Below, in pieces: positions 7,708 through 16,569 of a stretch of 35,260 nt of DNA. Source of the stretch: Flavobacteriaceae bacterium (GTDB lineage: Bacteria; Bacteroidota; Bacteroidia; Flavobacteriales; Flavobacteriaceae); contig CANGUZ010000025.1 in assembly GCA_947457255.1 (NCBI GenBank), positions 1 to 35,260 of the forward strand, read 5' to 3'. Below the pieces are notes generated by a model that ran no database searches, was not told the DNA's origin, and saw only the letters and a list, made by a program, of their open reading frames with translations. Both the position numbers and the translations under genes were made by a program. The stretch's first letter is position 1, and each line of letters opens with the position of its first letter.

Positions 7708-8925
7708 ATGAGATTACACAGAAATTTAGTTTATACTACTATCGATTCCCTAAATGCAATATTTAATGAAGGTGAATATGCTGATAAAGTAGTGGCCAGA
7801 GCTTTAAAAAAAGACAAGCGTTGGGGAAGTTCAGACAGAAAATTTGTTGCAGAAACCATATACGAAATTGTTCGTTGGAAAAGATTATACGCAGAAATTG
7901 CAGAAGTTAAAGAACCTTTTGATCGAGACAATCTTTGGAGAATGTTTTCGGTTTGGGCCGTTTTGAGAGGTTATCCAATTCCTGATTGGAGACAACTTGA
8001 AGGGACTCCTGAACGAAAAATAAAGGGACGCTTTGACGAACTTTCTAAAATTAGAGCTTTAAAAGAATCTATTCCGGACTGGATGGATGAATTAGGTGTA
8101 AAAGAATTAGGCGAAAAAGTATGGACTACAGAAATTGCAGCTCAAAACCAACCCGCCAAAGTAATTTTGAGAGTCAATACCTTAAAAACTACAAAAGAAA
8201 AATTACATGCCATTTTAATGGATTTGAACATTGAAACGGAGTTTTTAAAAAACCAACCAGATGCATTAGTTCTAAAAGAAAGAGCTAACGTATTTTTAAC
8301 GGATGCATTTAAAGAAGGTTTGTTCGAAGTACAAGATGCCAATTCACAATTGGTTGCACATTTTCTTGATGTAAAACCGGGTATGCGTGTTGTAGATACT
8401 TGCGCTGGTGCTGGAGGAAAAACATTGCACATTGCTTCCTTAATGGAAAACAAAGGACAATTGATTGCAATGGATTTATATGAAAGTAAATTGAAGCAAC
8501 TTAAACTAAGAGCCAAAAGAAACGGAGCTTTTAATATAGAATACCGAATTATTGATACTACAAAAGTCATTAAAAAATTACACGAAAAAGCAGATAGGGT
8601 TCTGATAGATGCACCTTGTAGTGGTTTAGGAGTTTTGAAAAGAAATCCTGATGCCAAATGGAAATTGCAACCCGAATTTATTGATAATATAAGGAGAGTA
8701 CAAGCTGAAGTTCTAGAAAGTTATTCTAAAATAGTAAAACCTGGTGGAAAATTAGTTTACGCGACATGTTCTGTTTTACCCTCTGAAAATCAAGAACAAG
8801 TAAAAAAATTCCTAACAACTGATATTGGTAAAAGTTTTAATTTTATAAAAGACGCAAAAATTCTCGCTTCCGAATCTGGATTTGATGGATTTTATATGGC
8901 ACTATTAGAACGAAAAATCAATTAA
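7708..8925 (+). CDS. RsmB/NOP-family RNA (cytosine-5) methyltransferase
   Basis: 405 residues. Uses S-adenosylmethionine to methylate cytosine C5 in RNA, most likely rRNA. The family motifs are in order: SAM-binding VVDTCAGAGGKTLHIA (about 230-245), motif IV DAPCSGLGVLKRNPDAKW with C304, and motif VI YATCSVLPSENQEQV with C354 as the expected nucleophile. The N-terminal about 110 residues replace the usual NusB-like part of E. coli RsmB; RSSDRKFVAE-type sequence fits the short Bacteroidota form. The rRNA target cannot be assigned, so no gene symbol is given. It is a single gene with its own promoter. Confidence 0.9.
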   Translation: MRLHRNLVYTTIDSLNAIFNEGEYADKVVARALKKDKRWGSSDRKFVAETIYEIVRWKRLYAEIAEVKEPFDRDNLWRMFSVWAVLRGYPIPDWRQLEGTPERKIKGRFDELSKIRALKESIPDWMDELGVKELGEKVWTTEIAAQNQPAKVILRVNTLKTTKEKLHAILMDLNIETEFLKNQPDALVLKERANVFLTDAFKEGLFEVQDANSQLVAHFLDVKPGMRVVDTCAGAGGKTLHIASLMENKGQLIAMDLYESKLKQLKLRAKRNGAFNIEYRIIDTTKVIKKLHEKADRVLIDAPCSGLGVLKRNPDAKWKLQPEFIDNIRRVQAEVLESYSKIVKPGGKLVYATCSVLPSENQEQVKKFLTTDIGKSFNFIKDAKILASESGFDGFYMALLERKIN

Positions 8926-9050
8926 TTTTTAAACATATAAATTACAAAAAACAGCATATAAAATTGTTTTTTCTACAAATACATTTGTTAAATTTTAAAT
9001 AAAAATGATTTTTATACTATAAACAATGATTTTTATTTAAGAATATAAGC

Positions 9051-9058
9051 TAAATTTG
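9051..9058 (+). promoter_or_regulatory. -7 promoter element of the first endonuclease I gene
   Basis: The sequence taaatttg is an exact TAnnTTTG match. An in-frame TTG at 9056 lies within it, so that codon is unlikely to be translated. This supports the ATG at 9101. The rest of the 8926-9100 gap is plain AT-rich sequence. Confidence 0.55.
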
Positions 9059-9100
9059 TTTCCTAAAACAATCTACATTAAATTGTTATTAAATTTTACT

Positions 9101-10192
9101 ATGAAAAATAATTATTCTCTTTTTCTACTCCTTTTTGTTTTTATAGCAGTCGCCCAACCACCAGCTGGATATTACAATACAGCTACTGGCACGGGATATG
9201 CATTAAAAACTCAACTTGCTACGATTATTACTAAAAATTATATAGATCAGGGTTATAGCCCTGGATTATACATTACTTATGAAACGTCAGACATTGATTT
9301 ATTTTATGAAAACGACGGTTCAGTTTTAGATATTTATACTGAAAAACCAATAGGTTCTGAATGTCAATTTAGTTATAAAAATGGAGGTGGTAGAGACGAT
9401 GGAACTTTGGGAAATAATGAATGTGAAAGATACAATAGAGAGCATATAGTTCCGCAATCTGTTTTTGATGGCGCAACTCCTATGCAATCTGACGCTCATT
9501 TTGTTTTACCTTCTGATAAACATGTAAATGCTCAGAGAGGTGATTTACCTTTTGGTAAAGTTAATGTTGCCAATTGGACTTCAATTAATGGCACAAAAAG
9601 AGGATCTAATTTAAACTCAGGCTATTCTGCTGGTTATTCTGGAACTGTTTTTGAGCCTATAGACGAATTTAAGGGAGATGTTGCAAGATGTATATTATAC
9701 TTTGCTACTCGATATGAAGATGTTGTTGCTGGTTATGATTACGAAATGTTTAATAATACTTCAACTCAAGTTTTTACTGATACCTTTAAAAATATCCTAT
9801 TGACTTGGAACGCACAAGATCCGGTCAGTCCAAGAGAAATTAGAAGAAATAATGCTGTTTTTTCACGACAAAAAAACAGGAATCCATATATCGATAATAA
9901 TTCTTATGTTGCAAAAATATGGGGTTCTCCACTAGGAAATAGTGAGTATGAAATATCATCAAAAGTTTCCGTTTTTCCTAATCCTACAAACAATCGTTCC
10001 ATAAACATTCAATCAGAAAATAGCCTTGATACTATTGAACTAATTACTTTAAATGGTCAATTGATTAAACAAATAAAGAACCCTGTTTTACAAAATAATT
10101 TGTTTAGAATGGATAACCTATCTCAAGGATTTTACTTTTTAAAATTAACTTCTGGTGGTCAATCTGTAACAAAAAAAGTAATTGTAAATTAA
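9101..10192 (+). CDS. Secreted endonuclease I family nuclease with T9SS signal
   Basis: 363 residues. A signal peptide (1 to about 18, ending FIAVA-QP) is followed by an endonuclease I (EndA/NucM-like) domain of the beta-beta-alpha metal type: NREHIVPQSVF with the catalytic His at H115, then SDAHFVLPSDKHVNAQRGD with the metal-binding Asn. The last about 75 residues are a T9SS type A sorting domain (FPNPTNN, then NGQLIK, then GFYFLKL, ending SVTKKVIVN). It should be exported by Sec, moved across the outer membrane by the type IX system, and degrade extracellular DNA or RNA. The MKNNYSLFLL start gives a proper signal peptide. A related nuclease gene follows after 125 bp. Confidence 0.9.
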   Translation: MKNNYSLFLLLFVFIAVAQPPAGYYNTATGTGYALKTQLATIITKNYIDQGYSPGLYITYETSDIDLFYENDGSVLDIYTEKPIGSECQFSYKNGGGRDDGTLGNNECERYNREHIVPQSVFDGATPMQSDAHFVLPSDKHVNAQRGDLPFGKVNVANWTSINGTKRGSNLNSGYSAGYSGTVFEPIDEFKGDVARCILYFATRYEDVVAGYDYEMFNNTSTQVFTDTFKNILLTWNAQDPVSPREIRRNNAVFSRQKNRNPYIDNNSYVAKIWGSPLGNSEYEISSKVSVFPNPTNNRSINIQSENSLDTIELITLNGQLIKQIKNPVLQNNLFRMDNLSQGFYFLKLTSGGQSVTKKVIVN

Positions 10193-10213
10193 TTCTCAAA
10201 TACAATTTCAACA

Positions 10214-10248
10214 TAAAATGTCTTCATAAATAGAGGACATTTTTTTTG
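10214..10248 (+). terminator. Terminator between the two nuclease genes
   Basis: Arms aaaatgtc and gacatttt, extended by T-G wobble pairs, are followed by a run of T. The two nuclease genes therefore probably have separate transcripts. Confidence 0.75.
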
Positions 10249-10289
10249 TTAACAATGAATAACTGCAATAATTACAACACAAAATAAAA

Positions 10290-10297
10290 TACCTTTG
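10290..10297 (+). promoter_or_regulatory. -7 promoter element of the second endonuclease I gene
   Basis: The sequence tacctttg is an exact match to the consensus, 20 bp before the ATG at 10318. Confidence 0.6.
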
Positions 10298-10317
10298 TTA
10301 AAATCGAAATTTGTCGA

Positions 10318-11418
10318 ATGAAAAAACTAATTATCCCTATTCTTCTACTTTGCATCAACTTTGCATACTCTCAAGCTGGAGCACCTGCTACCCCATATTA
10401 CAATGGATTTAATTTTAATCAAACTGGAATAGCATTAAAACAAGCTCTAGCAAGACAAATTATCGAAACCCATACATACATTCTGACTTATGCTCAAGCA
10501 GAAAATGCAATTCGATTTACCGATTTAGATCCTGATGATGTTACTAAAACCAATTTATTGTTAGTTTATGGTTTTAGCCCGTCTATATGTGATGGCGGTG
10601 AAATACCATTAGATGAGAATGATCATCGAAGAAGAAATAGAAATGATGACGGAACTGGTTCTTGCCAATGGAATAGAGAGCACACCTATCCAAGATCTTT
10701 AGGAACTCCTAACCTAGAATTTACTGAGGCTAATTCTGATGTACACCATTTACGTCCAAGTGATGTAGAAAGAAATGCAGATAGAGGAAATAAAAAATTT
10801 GGTGTAGGTTCAGGAAATTCAGGAACATTTGGTTCAGACTGGTATCCTGGAGATGAATGGAAAGGTGATATTGCAAGAATGATGATGTATATGTATTTGC
10901 GCTATGGAGATCAATGTTTACCAGGAAATGTTGGCGTTGGAAAACCTGTTGCAAATGATCCTGCCATGATTGATTTATTTTTAGATTGGAATGCTGAAGA
11001 TCCTGTATCGCAGTTTGAAGATAACAGAAATACGTATTTAGGAAATGTAAGTAGTTTTTATGGTCAAGGCAATAGAAATCCATTTATAGACAATCCGTAT
11101 TTAGCAACTCTCATTTGGGGAGGAACAAAAGCCGAAAATCGCTGGCCGGGAATATTCTTATCTACCACTGATTTCAATATGCTTTCTTCAGTAATAGTTT
11201 ATCCAAATCCAACAAAAAATAACAGAATAGACATTCAAACCGATACCATTGTTGATGAAATCAGTTTAACAAACGTTAATGGTCAATTAATTAAACACCT
11301 TAAGAAACCTAAATTACAAAACAACACATACTCATTAGAAAATTTAACTAATGGATTTTACTTTCTGAAATTGACTGCCAATAATCAATCCATTACTAAA
11401 AAAGTAATTGTTAAATAA
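10318..11418 (+). CDS. Second secreted endonuclease I family nuclease with T9SS signal
   Basis: 366 residues. Signal peptide 1 to about 19 (INFAYS-QA). The nuclease core has NREHTYPRSLG with H122 and SDVHHLRPSDVERNADRG, the same catalytic layout as its neighbour but with a different insertion: a stretch rich in Arg/Asp (about 100-113, DENDHRRRNRNDDG) just before the motif. The C-terminal T9SS sorting domain is very close to that of the upstream paralogue (YPNPTKNN, NGQLIKHL, GFYFLKLT, ending SITKKVIVK). Predicted extracellular nuclease, perhaps for nutrient phosphate or biofilm DNA; the physiological use is inference. Confidence 0.9.
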   Translation: MKKLIIPILLLCINFAYSQAGAPATPYYNGFNFNQTGIALKQALARQIIETHTYILTYAQAENAIRFTDLDPDDVTKTNLLLVYGFSPSICDGGEIPLDENDHRRRNRNDDGTGSCQWNREHTYPRSLGTPNLEFTEANSDVHHLRPSDVERNADRGNKKFGVGSGNSGTFGSDWYPGDEWKGDIARMMMYMYLRYGDQCLPGNVGVGKPVANDPAMIDLFLDWNAEDPVSQFEDNRNTYLGNVSSFYGQGNRNPFIDNPYLATLIWGGTKAENRWPGIFLSTTDFNMLSSVIVYPNPTKNNRIDIQTDTIVDEISLTNVNGQLIKHLKKPKLQNNTYSLENLTNGFYFLKLTANNQSITKKVIVK

Positions 11419-11422
11419 ACTA

Positions 11423-11536
11423 CCTCGAAGCAGAGCCAAAAATCTATAAGAAAAACAAAGATTTCACAAATTTGCACAGAAAAATCTGTGTTAATTTGTG
11501 AAATCTGTGTCAAAAAATCGAAGCAGTGCTTCGAGG
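11423..11536. repeat. Stem-loop intergenic repeat element
   Basis: The element is bounded by a perfect 10-bp inverted repeat (cctcgaagca at 11423-11432, complement at 11527-11536). Its right end also holds a 17-bp palindrome (11518-11534). Inside is a strong stem: arms gatttcacaaatt (11460-11472) and complement (11493-11505), with an inner 6-bp stem (cacaga/tctgtg) and an aaaa loop. The text 'aatctgtg...tgaaatctgtgtc' resembles dispersed repeats I associate with Flavobacterium genomes. No convincing gene lies in 11419-11650. Confidence 0.65.
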
Positions 11537-11581
11537 AATTAAACCCAAAGAGATTAAAATTCAATCGTAAACTTAAACAAC

Positions 11582-11621
11582 AAAAAACTCCGATGTACAT
11601 TTCTCTACATCGGAGTTTTTT
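11582..11621. terminator. Bidirectional terminator after rho
   Basis: Perfect 16-bp arms (aaaaaactccgatgta and its complement) enclose an 8-nt loop. It ends rho on the minus strand, 30 bp past its stop. Confidence 0.9.
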
Positions 11622-11650
11622 TATTGCTATTAGTATTGAATAATTATTGA

Positions 11651-13387
11651 TTAATCATTCATTGATATCAAAAACTCTTCGTTATTTCTAGTTTTCTTAA
11701 ATCGATCGTTGATGAAATCCATAGCTTCAACAGGATTCATATCTGATAAGTATTTTCTCATAATCCACATGCGTTGCAATGTTTTTTCGTCTAGAAGCAA
11801 GTCATCTCTTCTTGTGCTTGATGAAGTTAAATCGATAGCAGGGAAAATACGTTTGTTGGCAATTTTTCTATCCAATTGCAGCTCCATATTTCCAGTTCCT
11901 TTAAACTCTTCAAAAATTACTTCGTCCATTTTAGAACCCGTTTCAGTTAAGGCAGTAGCAATAATACTCAATGACCCACCGTTTTCTACATTTCTGGCTG
12001 CACCAAAAAAGCGTTTTGGTTTTTGTAAAGCATTGGCATCTACTCCACCACTTAATACTTTTCCTGAGGCAGGCTGTACAGTATTGTAGGCTCTTGCTAA
12101 ACGAGTAATAGAGTCTAATAAAATAACAACATCGTGCCCACATTCTACCAATCGTTTTGCTTTTTCTAAAACGATATTCGCGATTTTTACGTGTTCTTGT
12201 GGCTCTCTATCAAAAGTGGATGCGATCACCTCACCACGAACAGAACGTTGCATATCAGTAACCTCTTCAGGACGCTCATCAATAAGTAAAACAATCAAAT
12301 ATACCTCAGGATGATTTGCTGCAATAGCATTAGCAATATCTTTAAGCAACATTGTCTTACCAGTTTTAGGTTGAGCAACGATCATACCACGTTGTCCTTT
12401 TCCTATTGGAGAAAACAAATCGATAATACGAGTTGAAATGGAGCTCCCCTTTTCAGCCAATCTGAACTTTTCTGTTGGAAAAACTGGTGTTAAATGTTCG
12501 AACGAAACTCTATCTCGAACTACTTGAGGATCATGTCCGTTTATTTTTAAAACACGAACCAATGGGAAAAATTTCTCACCTTCCTTTGGTGGACGTACTA
12601 CCCCTTTTACTGTGTCTCCGGTTTTCAATCCAAATAATCTAATCTGAGAAGTGGATAAATAAATATCATCTGGAGAAGCTAAATAATTATAATCCGAAGA
12701 ACGCAGAAAACCATATCCATCTGGCATCATTTCGAGAACACCTTCACTTTCTATTATTCCATCAAATTCAAAATCGGAATCTCTAAAATTATTCTTCTTA
12801 TTTTTAAAATTTGGATTTCCGTTATTCGAATTCTGATTCCCATTACCATTTTGATTTTGCTTATGCAATTGATTGGGGTTTATTTTCTTTTCAGGAAATT
12901 TTGTTTCTGCATTTTCCTCAGCAACTAATACTTTATTTTCTTCCTCAACAGTAGTGCTTTCCTCTTTAGGCAATGCTTTTTCTGCTTTTATTGCAATCTT
13001 TTTTTCATAATCCGATTTTTTAAATTTTACAATTTTGGGCGCATTAGCCAGAACTGGTGGGGCTTCTTGAGCAATTATATTTTCTTCAACTATCGGAAGA
13101 ATTTCTGCAATTGGTTCTTCAATTTTAGAAAAAAGAGTAGCTGTTTTTTTATTTTGAATTGCAGGCTTTTTTTCTGGAGTAATTCTTGCTCTTTTAGGTT
13201 TGTTGTCTATAATTTCTTGAGCATTATTAACTGGAGTTTCAGATAACTCACTAGTGTTTTGATGTTTTATTATCAAATCTATTAAAGCTTCTTTTTTAAC
13301 ACCAGCAATTTTTATGGTTTTAGCTAATTTAGCTATATCTTGAAGCTCAGCAAGCTTCATTTCTTTTAATACAGAAATATCAAACAT
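11651..13387 (-). CDS. rho: Transcription termination factor Rho, long form
   Basis: Hexameric RNA-dependent ATPase that ends transcription at Rho-dependent sites. Residues 1-43 form the Rho N-terminal helical domain ([18 protein letters not shown]). Residues about 44-200 are a low-complexity Lys/Glu/Asn-rich insert (for example [17 protein letters not shown]). The RNA-binding cold-shock-like domain starts near 205 ([20 protein letters not shown]). The ATPase follows with Walker [13 protein letters not shown] (about 336-347) and the later [20 protein letters not shown]. The total of 578 residues compares with 419 in E. coli; the excess is the disordered insert, as is usual in Bacteroidota. 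It is a single gene with a strong terminator. Confidence 0.97.
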   Translation of the reverse strand: MFDISVLKEMKLAELQDIAKLAKTIKIAGVKKEALIDLIIKHQNTSELSETPVNNAQEIIDNKPKRARITPEKKPAIQNKKTATLFSKIEEPIAEILPIVEENIIAQEAPPVLANAPKIVKFKKSDYEKKIAIKAEKALPKEESTTVEEENKVLVAEENAETKFPEKKINPNQLHKQNQNGNGNQNSNNGNPNFKNKKNNFRDSDFEFDGIIESEGVLEMMPDGYGFLRSSDYNYLASPDDIYLSTSQIRLFGLKTGDTVKGVVRPPKEGEKFFPLVRVLKINGHDPQVVRDRVSFEHLTPVFPTEKFRLAEKGSSISTRIIDLFSPIGKGQRGMIVAQPKTGKTMLLKDIANAIAANHPEVYLIVLLIDERPEEVTDMQRSVRGEVIASTFDREPQEHVKIANIVLEKAKRLVECGHDVVILLDSITRLARAYNTVQPASGKVLSGGVDANALQKPKRFFGAARNVENGGSLSIIATALTETGSKMDEVIFEEFKGTGNMELQLDRKIANKRIFPAIDLTSSSTRRDDLLLDEKTLQRMWIMRKYLSDMNPVEAMDFINDRFKKTRNNEEFLISMND

Positions 13388-13544
13388 GAATGTTATTTGA
13401 ATTTAGTTGATTTGGTATACGATGTAAAATGTGTAGTGTATTTTTATTCTTGGAATTGTTCGTAAAATGAAGTACTTACGATTTTGTTCTGCAATAATAC
13501 GAATAAAATTTTATCATACAATAGTATTTATAAAAAAGAAAATA

Positions 13545-13552
13545 TATTTTTG
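13545..13552 (+). promoter_or_regulatory. -7 promoter element of the DUF4293 gene
   Basis: The sequence tatttttg matches TAnnTTTG, 17 bp before the ATG at 13570. Confidence 0.55.
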
Positions 13553-13569
13553 TGAACGAAAATTGATTT

Positions 13570-13983
13570 ATGATTCAAAGAATACAAACCGTTTATCTAA
13601 TTCTTGCTCTAGTTATTACTGGGGTTTTGCCATTTATTTTTCCATTATGGACTTTAAGTAATGGTAAAGAATTTTATTTTATGACCAATCAAGCGTATGT
13701 AGCGTTATTTGGTTTAAGTACTTCTTTATCGTTATTAAGTATCTTATTTTACAAAAAAAGACAACATCAATTTGTTATTGGCAGATTGAATATCATATTA
13801 AATTTAATTTTATTAGGATTATTTGTATATCGTTCGCTAAATGTATCTGGAGAAACAATTGTTGTTTCTGAGAAAGGTATTGGGATGTTTCTACCTATTA
13901 TTTCTATCGTTTTTTTAGTTTTGGCCAACAAAGCTATCAAAAAGGACGAAGATCTCGTAAAATCTGTGGATAGATTGAGATAA
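13570..13983 (+). CDS. DUF4293 family membrane protein
   Basis: 137 residues with four predicted membrane helices (about 8-27, 47-63, 72-89, 103-119). The opening MIQRIQTVYLILALVITGVL is typical of the Bacteroidota-specific DUF4293 family. Function is unknown. It lies divergently from rho, which is a common neighbour in Flavobacteriaceae. The charged C-terminus (KKDEDLVKSVDRLR) should be cytoplasmic. Confidence 0.8.
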   Translation: MIQRIQTVYLILALVITGVLPFIFPLWTLSNGKEFYFMTNQAYVALFGLSTSLSLLSILFYKKRQHQFVIGRLNIILNLILLGLFVYRSLNVSGETIVVSEKGIGMFLPIISIVFLVLANKAIKKDEDLVKSVDRLR

Positions 13984-14012
13984 ACCTATAAACTTAGTTT
14001 ATTAGTGCGAAG

Positions 14013-14047
14013 AAAAACCTGAACGTAAATGTTCGGGTTTTTTTTTT
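14013..14047 (+). terminator. Terminator after the DUF4293 gene
   Basis: The stem aacctgaac / gttcgggtt (one G-T pair) with a 6-nt loop is followed by ten T residues. Confidence 0.85.
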
Positions 14048-14050
14048 GAA

Positions 14051-14072
14051 ATATCACTAAATTTAGTGATAT
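14051..14072. promoter_or_regulatory. Perfect 22-bp palindrome at the response regulator promoter
   Basis: Half-site atatcactaaa is followed directly by its exact complement. It ends 20 bp before the -7 element at 14093 and so overlies the -33 region. This is the usual place for a repressor or autoregulatory site. A dimeric NarL-type regulator encoded just downstream is a natural candidate binder, but this is untested. Confidence 0.55.
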
Positions 14073-14092
14073 GATTCCTACAGAATTTAAGT

Positions 14093-14100
14093 TATGTTTG
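14093..14100 (+). promoter_or_regulatory. -7 promoter element of the response regulator gene
   Basis: The sequence tatgtttg is an exact TAnnTTTG match, 18 bp before the ATG at 14119. Confidence 0.6.
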
Positions 14101-14118
14101 TTGAAATGAATTTTTACA

Positions 14119-14781
14119 ATGGCTGAAAAAATTAAAGTTTATCTCGCAGACGACCATCAAATGCTAATTGAAGGGATGAAAGCTGTTATAAAAACGAACG
14201 ATAATTTTGAAGTAGTAGGCTTTTCGCTAAACGGAATGCAGCTAATTGAACAAGTTGAAAGGGCTGAAGCTGACATTCTTGTAATGGATATTAACATGCC
14301 TGAGAAAGACGGAATAGCAGTTTTAAAAGAATTATCAAATACAAAAACACCCTTTAAAGTTATTGTTCTCTCTAGTTACGATGATTTAAAATTAGTTAAG
14401 GAAGTTATAAAATTAGGCGCGCGTGGGTATTTAACAAAGCAAAGTGTAGGAGATAGCATAATAGAAGCATTAACTGAAGTACATAATGGACAAGAATATT
14501 TCTGTAATATCATGCAGGAGAAAATTTTAGCTTCGTTTTCCCAAAACAATAAAAAAGAAGATCAATCAGGACTACTTCCACCCATTTATTTAACAGATCG
14601 AGAACTTGTAATTATAAAACTTATTGCTTTAGAATATAGCGGTAAAATGATAAGCGAAAAATTGTTTATTAGTACTAATACGGTAGAAACTCACCGAAAG
14701 AATTTATTGAAAAAATTGAATGTAAAAAGTTCTATAGGTTTAGTAAAGTATGCCATTAAAAATAATTTGATTCATTTTTAA
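14119..14781 (+). CDS. NarL/LuxR-type two-component response regulator
   Basis: 220 residues. The receiver domain (about 4-120) has the acidic pair DD at 11-12, the phospho-acceptor D57 in VMDINMPEKDG, and the conserved lysine K107 in YLTKQS. The C-terminal LuxR-type helix-turn-helix (about 153-216) contains LTDRELVIIKLIAL and ISTNTVETHRKNLLKKLNV. It should bind DNA as a phosphorylated dimer. The partner histidine kinase starts 90 bp downstream on the same strand. The palindrome over its own promoter suggests autoregulation. Confidence 0.93.
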   Translation: MAEKIKVYLADDHQMLIEGMKAVIKTNDNFEVVGFSLNGMQLIEQVERAEADILVMDINMPEKDGIAVLKELSNTKTPFKVIVLSSYDDLKLVKEVIKLGARGYLTKQSVGDSIIEALTEVHNGQEYFCNIMQEKILASFSQNNKKEDQSGLLPPIYLTDRELVIIKLIALEYSGKMISEKLFISTNTVETHRKNLLKKLNVKSSIGLVKYAIKNNLIHF

Positions 14782-14871
14782 AGGTATACATTCATCAAAA
14801 ACAAAAAAATAATACAAGAAATTATTGATTTATTTTAATATGTCTATATATTTATGAAGTAAAAATAATTA

Positions 14872-16569
14872 ATGTTGCAAAAGCGAATCTATATAGCTAT
14901 TTCAGTGCTACTAATTCATTTTAGTTTTATTGCTTTTGCTCAGCAAAAAATACTTTCAAAAATTGAAATTGCTCAATTAGTTAAAGAATGCACTCATTTA
15001 ATGAAAGCTGGAAAATACGACCAGTCGTTAATTAAATCTAGATATGCTTTAACACAATGTAAAGCAATTAATGATGATGATTTAATTGCTACCTGTTACA
15101 ATACTATTGCAGCAAATCTTGATGAATTGAATTATCCTGAAAAGGCATTATTTTATTATAACAAAAGTTTATTTTATGCTGATAAAACGAATAATGAGGA
15201 TCTTAAAAATAAGCTCAACAACAATTTAGGAAATATCTATTGCTTCGATAAGAAACAATTTGAAAGAGGATTTAACCACTACAAAAAATCTATTGCTTTA
15301 AGCACTAAAATTAAAGATTCCTCTCAAATTTATTTTACTACAATTAATATCATTTGGGCCTGTTTTGATAATAAATTATTCGAAAAAGGATTGCCTTATT
15401 TGAATTTTGCAAACAAGTTTCAGAAAAAATTCGGAAATTCATCAAATGTTGTTGGTTTGAATATGCTAAATGGTATTTATTACAGTCATATTAATAAAAA
15501 TAATGAAGCCAATACCTATTTTGAAAACGCACTAAAGTTTGGACTTAAATACGATAATAAGTCTGATTTATCCTATGTTTACCTAGAATATTCAAAATTC
15601 TTAATGAAGATAGGCAATCATAAAAAAGCATATGAATATTTAGAATTATACTCGAAAATTAATGATGAACTCATTAATGAGGAGATACTAATTAAGACCA
15701 ATATTGCACACTTAAATCTAGAACTCGAAGAATCAAAAAGACAAATTAAGAGAGTAGAAAATAGCTATAAACAAAAGCAACAACAGCTTAAAGAAAATGC
15801 AGCTAAAAATCAAAGGCTATTTTTAATCATTATTGCTCTATTAACATTATTTGGTATTTTACTCTACTTTTTCTTTCAAAATGCTAAACTGAAACAAAAA
15901 AACAAACTCAATAAAATAAGAAGCAAACTACAGCTGAATGTTATTAACGCTACTTTTGACGGTAAAGAAATTGAGCGGAAAAAGATAGCTAGTCTTTTAC
16001 ATGATAATATAAGTTCAAAATTATCTTCTGCTGGATTACAACTATCTGCTTTCTCAGCTATTACTAAAATTGATTCCGAAGAAATAAAAAAAACAAAAGA
16101 AATTCTAAAAGAAGTTCATGACGAAATTAGAAATTTGTCACACGAACTATCCCCATCATTACTTGCCAAATTTGGATTATTTCACGCTATTCAAGATTTA
16201 TGCGATAAGAATTCTAATACTTTGATTGAATTTAAACATACAATTGCTGTTGATTTAAAACAAAGTTACAATGAAGATTTTGAGACAAAGTTATATCATA
16301 TTATTTCAGAATTATTTAATAATATTCTAAAACACAGCAATGCTAGTAAAGCTGTAATTGCTATCGAAGAAAAAAATAATGAACTAATAATTACTATAGA
16401 AGACAACGGGAAAGGATTTAAAACAACCAAATCTATATCAAATGAAGGATTTGGATTAACCCAAATTAGAGCGAGAATTTCTAGTATGAGTGGAAAATTT
16501 TCTATAAATTCAATTGTAGATAAAGGTACACTTGTAACTATAAAAGTACCTATTAAAGAAAAAAATTAA
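14872..16569 (+). CDS. TPR-containing sensor histidine kinase (HisKA_3 type)
   Basis: 565 residues. Signal sequence or first membrane segment at 1-23 (ending SFIAFA-QQ). A helical TPR-like region follows (about 30-270, for example NYPEKALFYYNKSLFYAD), then a coiled coil (about 275-312, ESKRQIKRVENSYKQKQQQL), a membrane helix (about 316-336), a NarX-type dimerisation and phosphorylation domain ERKKIASLLHDNISSKLSS with H377, and an ATPase domain (N box SELFNNILKHSNASK near 478-492, EDNGKGF near 510, GFGLTQIRARI near 525). Periplasmic TPRs probably sense a protein or peptide cue and signal to the upstream NarL-type regulator. The gene ends with its TAA overlapping the convergent metallophosphoesterase stop. 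Confidence 0.92.
   Translation: MLQKRIYIAISVLLIHFSFIAFAQQKILSKIEIAQLVKECTHLMKAGKYDQSLIKSRYALTQCKAINDDDLIATCYNTIAANLDELNYPEKALFYYNKSLFYADKTNNEDLKNKLNNNLGNIYCFDKKQFERGFNHYKKSIALSTKIKDSSQIYFTTINIIWACFDNKLFEKGLPYLNFANKFQKKFGNSSNVVGLNMLNGIYYSHINKNNEANTYFENALKFGLKYDNKSDLSYVYLEYSKFLMKIGNHKKAYEYLELYSKINDELINEEILIKTNIAHLNLELEESKRQIKRVENSYKQKQQQLKENAAKNQRLFLIIIALLTLFGILLYFFFQNAKLKQKNKLNKIRSKLQLNVINATFDGKEIERKKIASLLHDNISSKLSSAGLQLSAFSAITKIDSEEIKKTKEILKEVHDEIRNLSHELSPSLLAKFGLFHAIQDLCDKNSNTLIEFKHTIAVDLKQSYNEDFETKLYHIISELFNNILKHSNASKAVIAIEEKNNELIITIEDNGKGFKTTKSISNEGFGLTQIRARISSMSGKFSINSIVDKGTLVTIKVPIKEKN

Noticed and set aside
8142..8657. Minus-strand open frame of 171 codons inside the RsmB-like gene
   Set aside because: It is the antisense shadow of a strongly conserved methyltransferase; the composition is Ser/Asn/Phe-rich without domain features.
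9056..9100. Longer N-terminus for the first nuclease from a TTG
   Set aside because: The TTG lies inside an exact -7 promoter element and the extension would bury the signal peptide.
10730..11083. Minus-strand frame of 117 codons inside the second nuclease gene
   Set aside because: Antisense shadow rich in His, Gln, Leu and Phe, with no independent support.
11385..11600. Minus-strand frame over the stem-loop element after the second nuclease gene
   Set aside because: It reads through the inverted repeats and a terminator; the coding appearance comes from the repeat.
11709..12089. Plus-strand frame of 126 codons inside rho
   Set aside because: Antisense of the conserved Rho ATPase core; no family signal or promoter.
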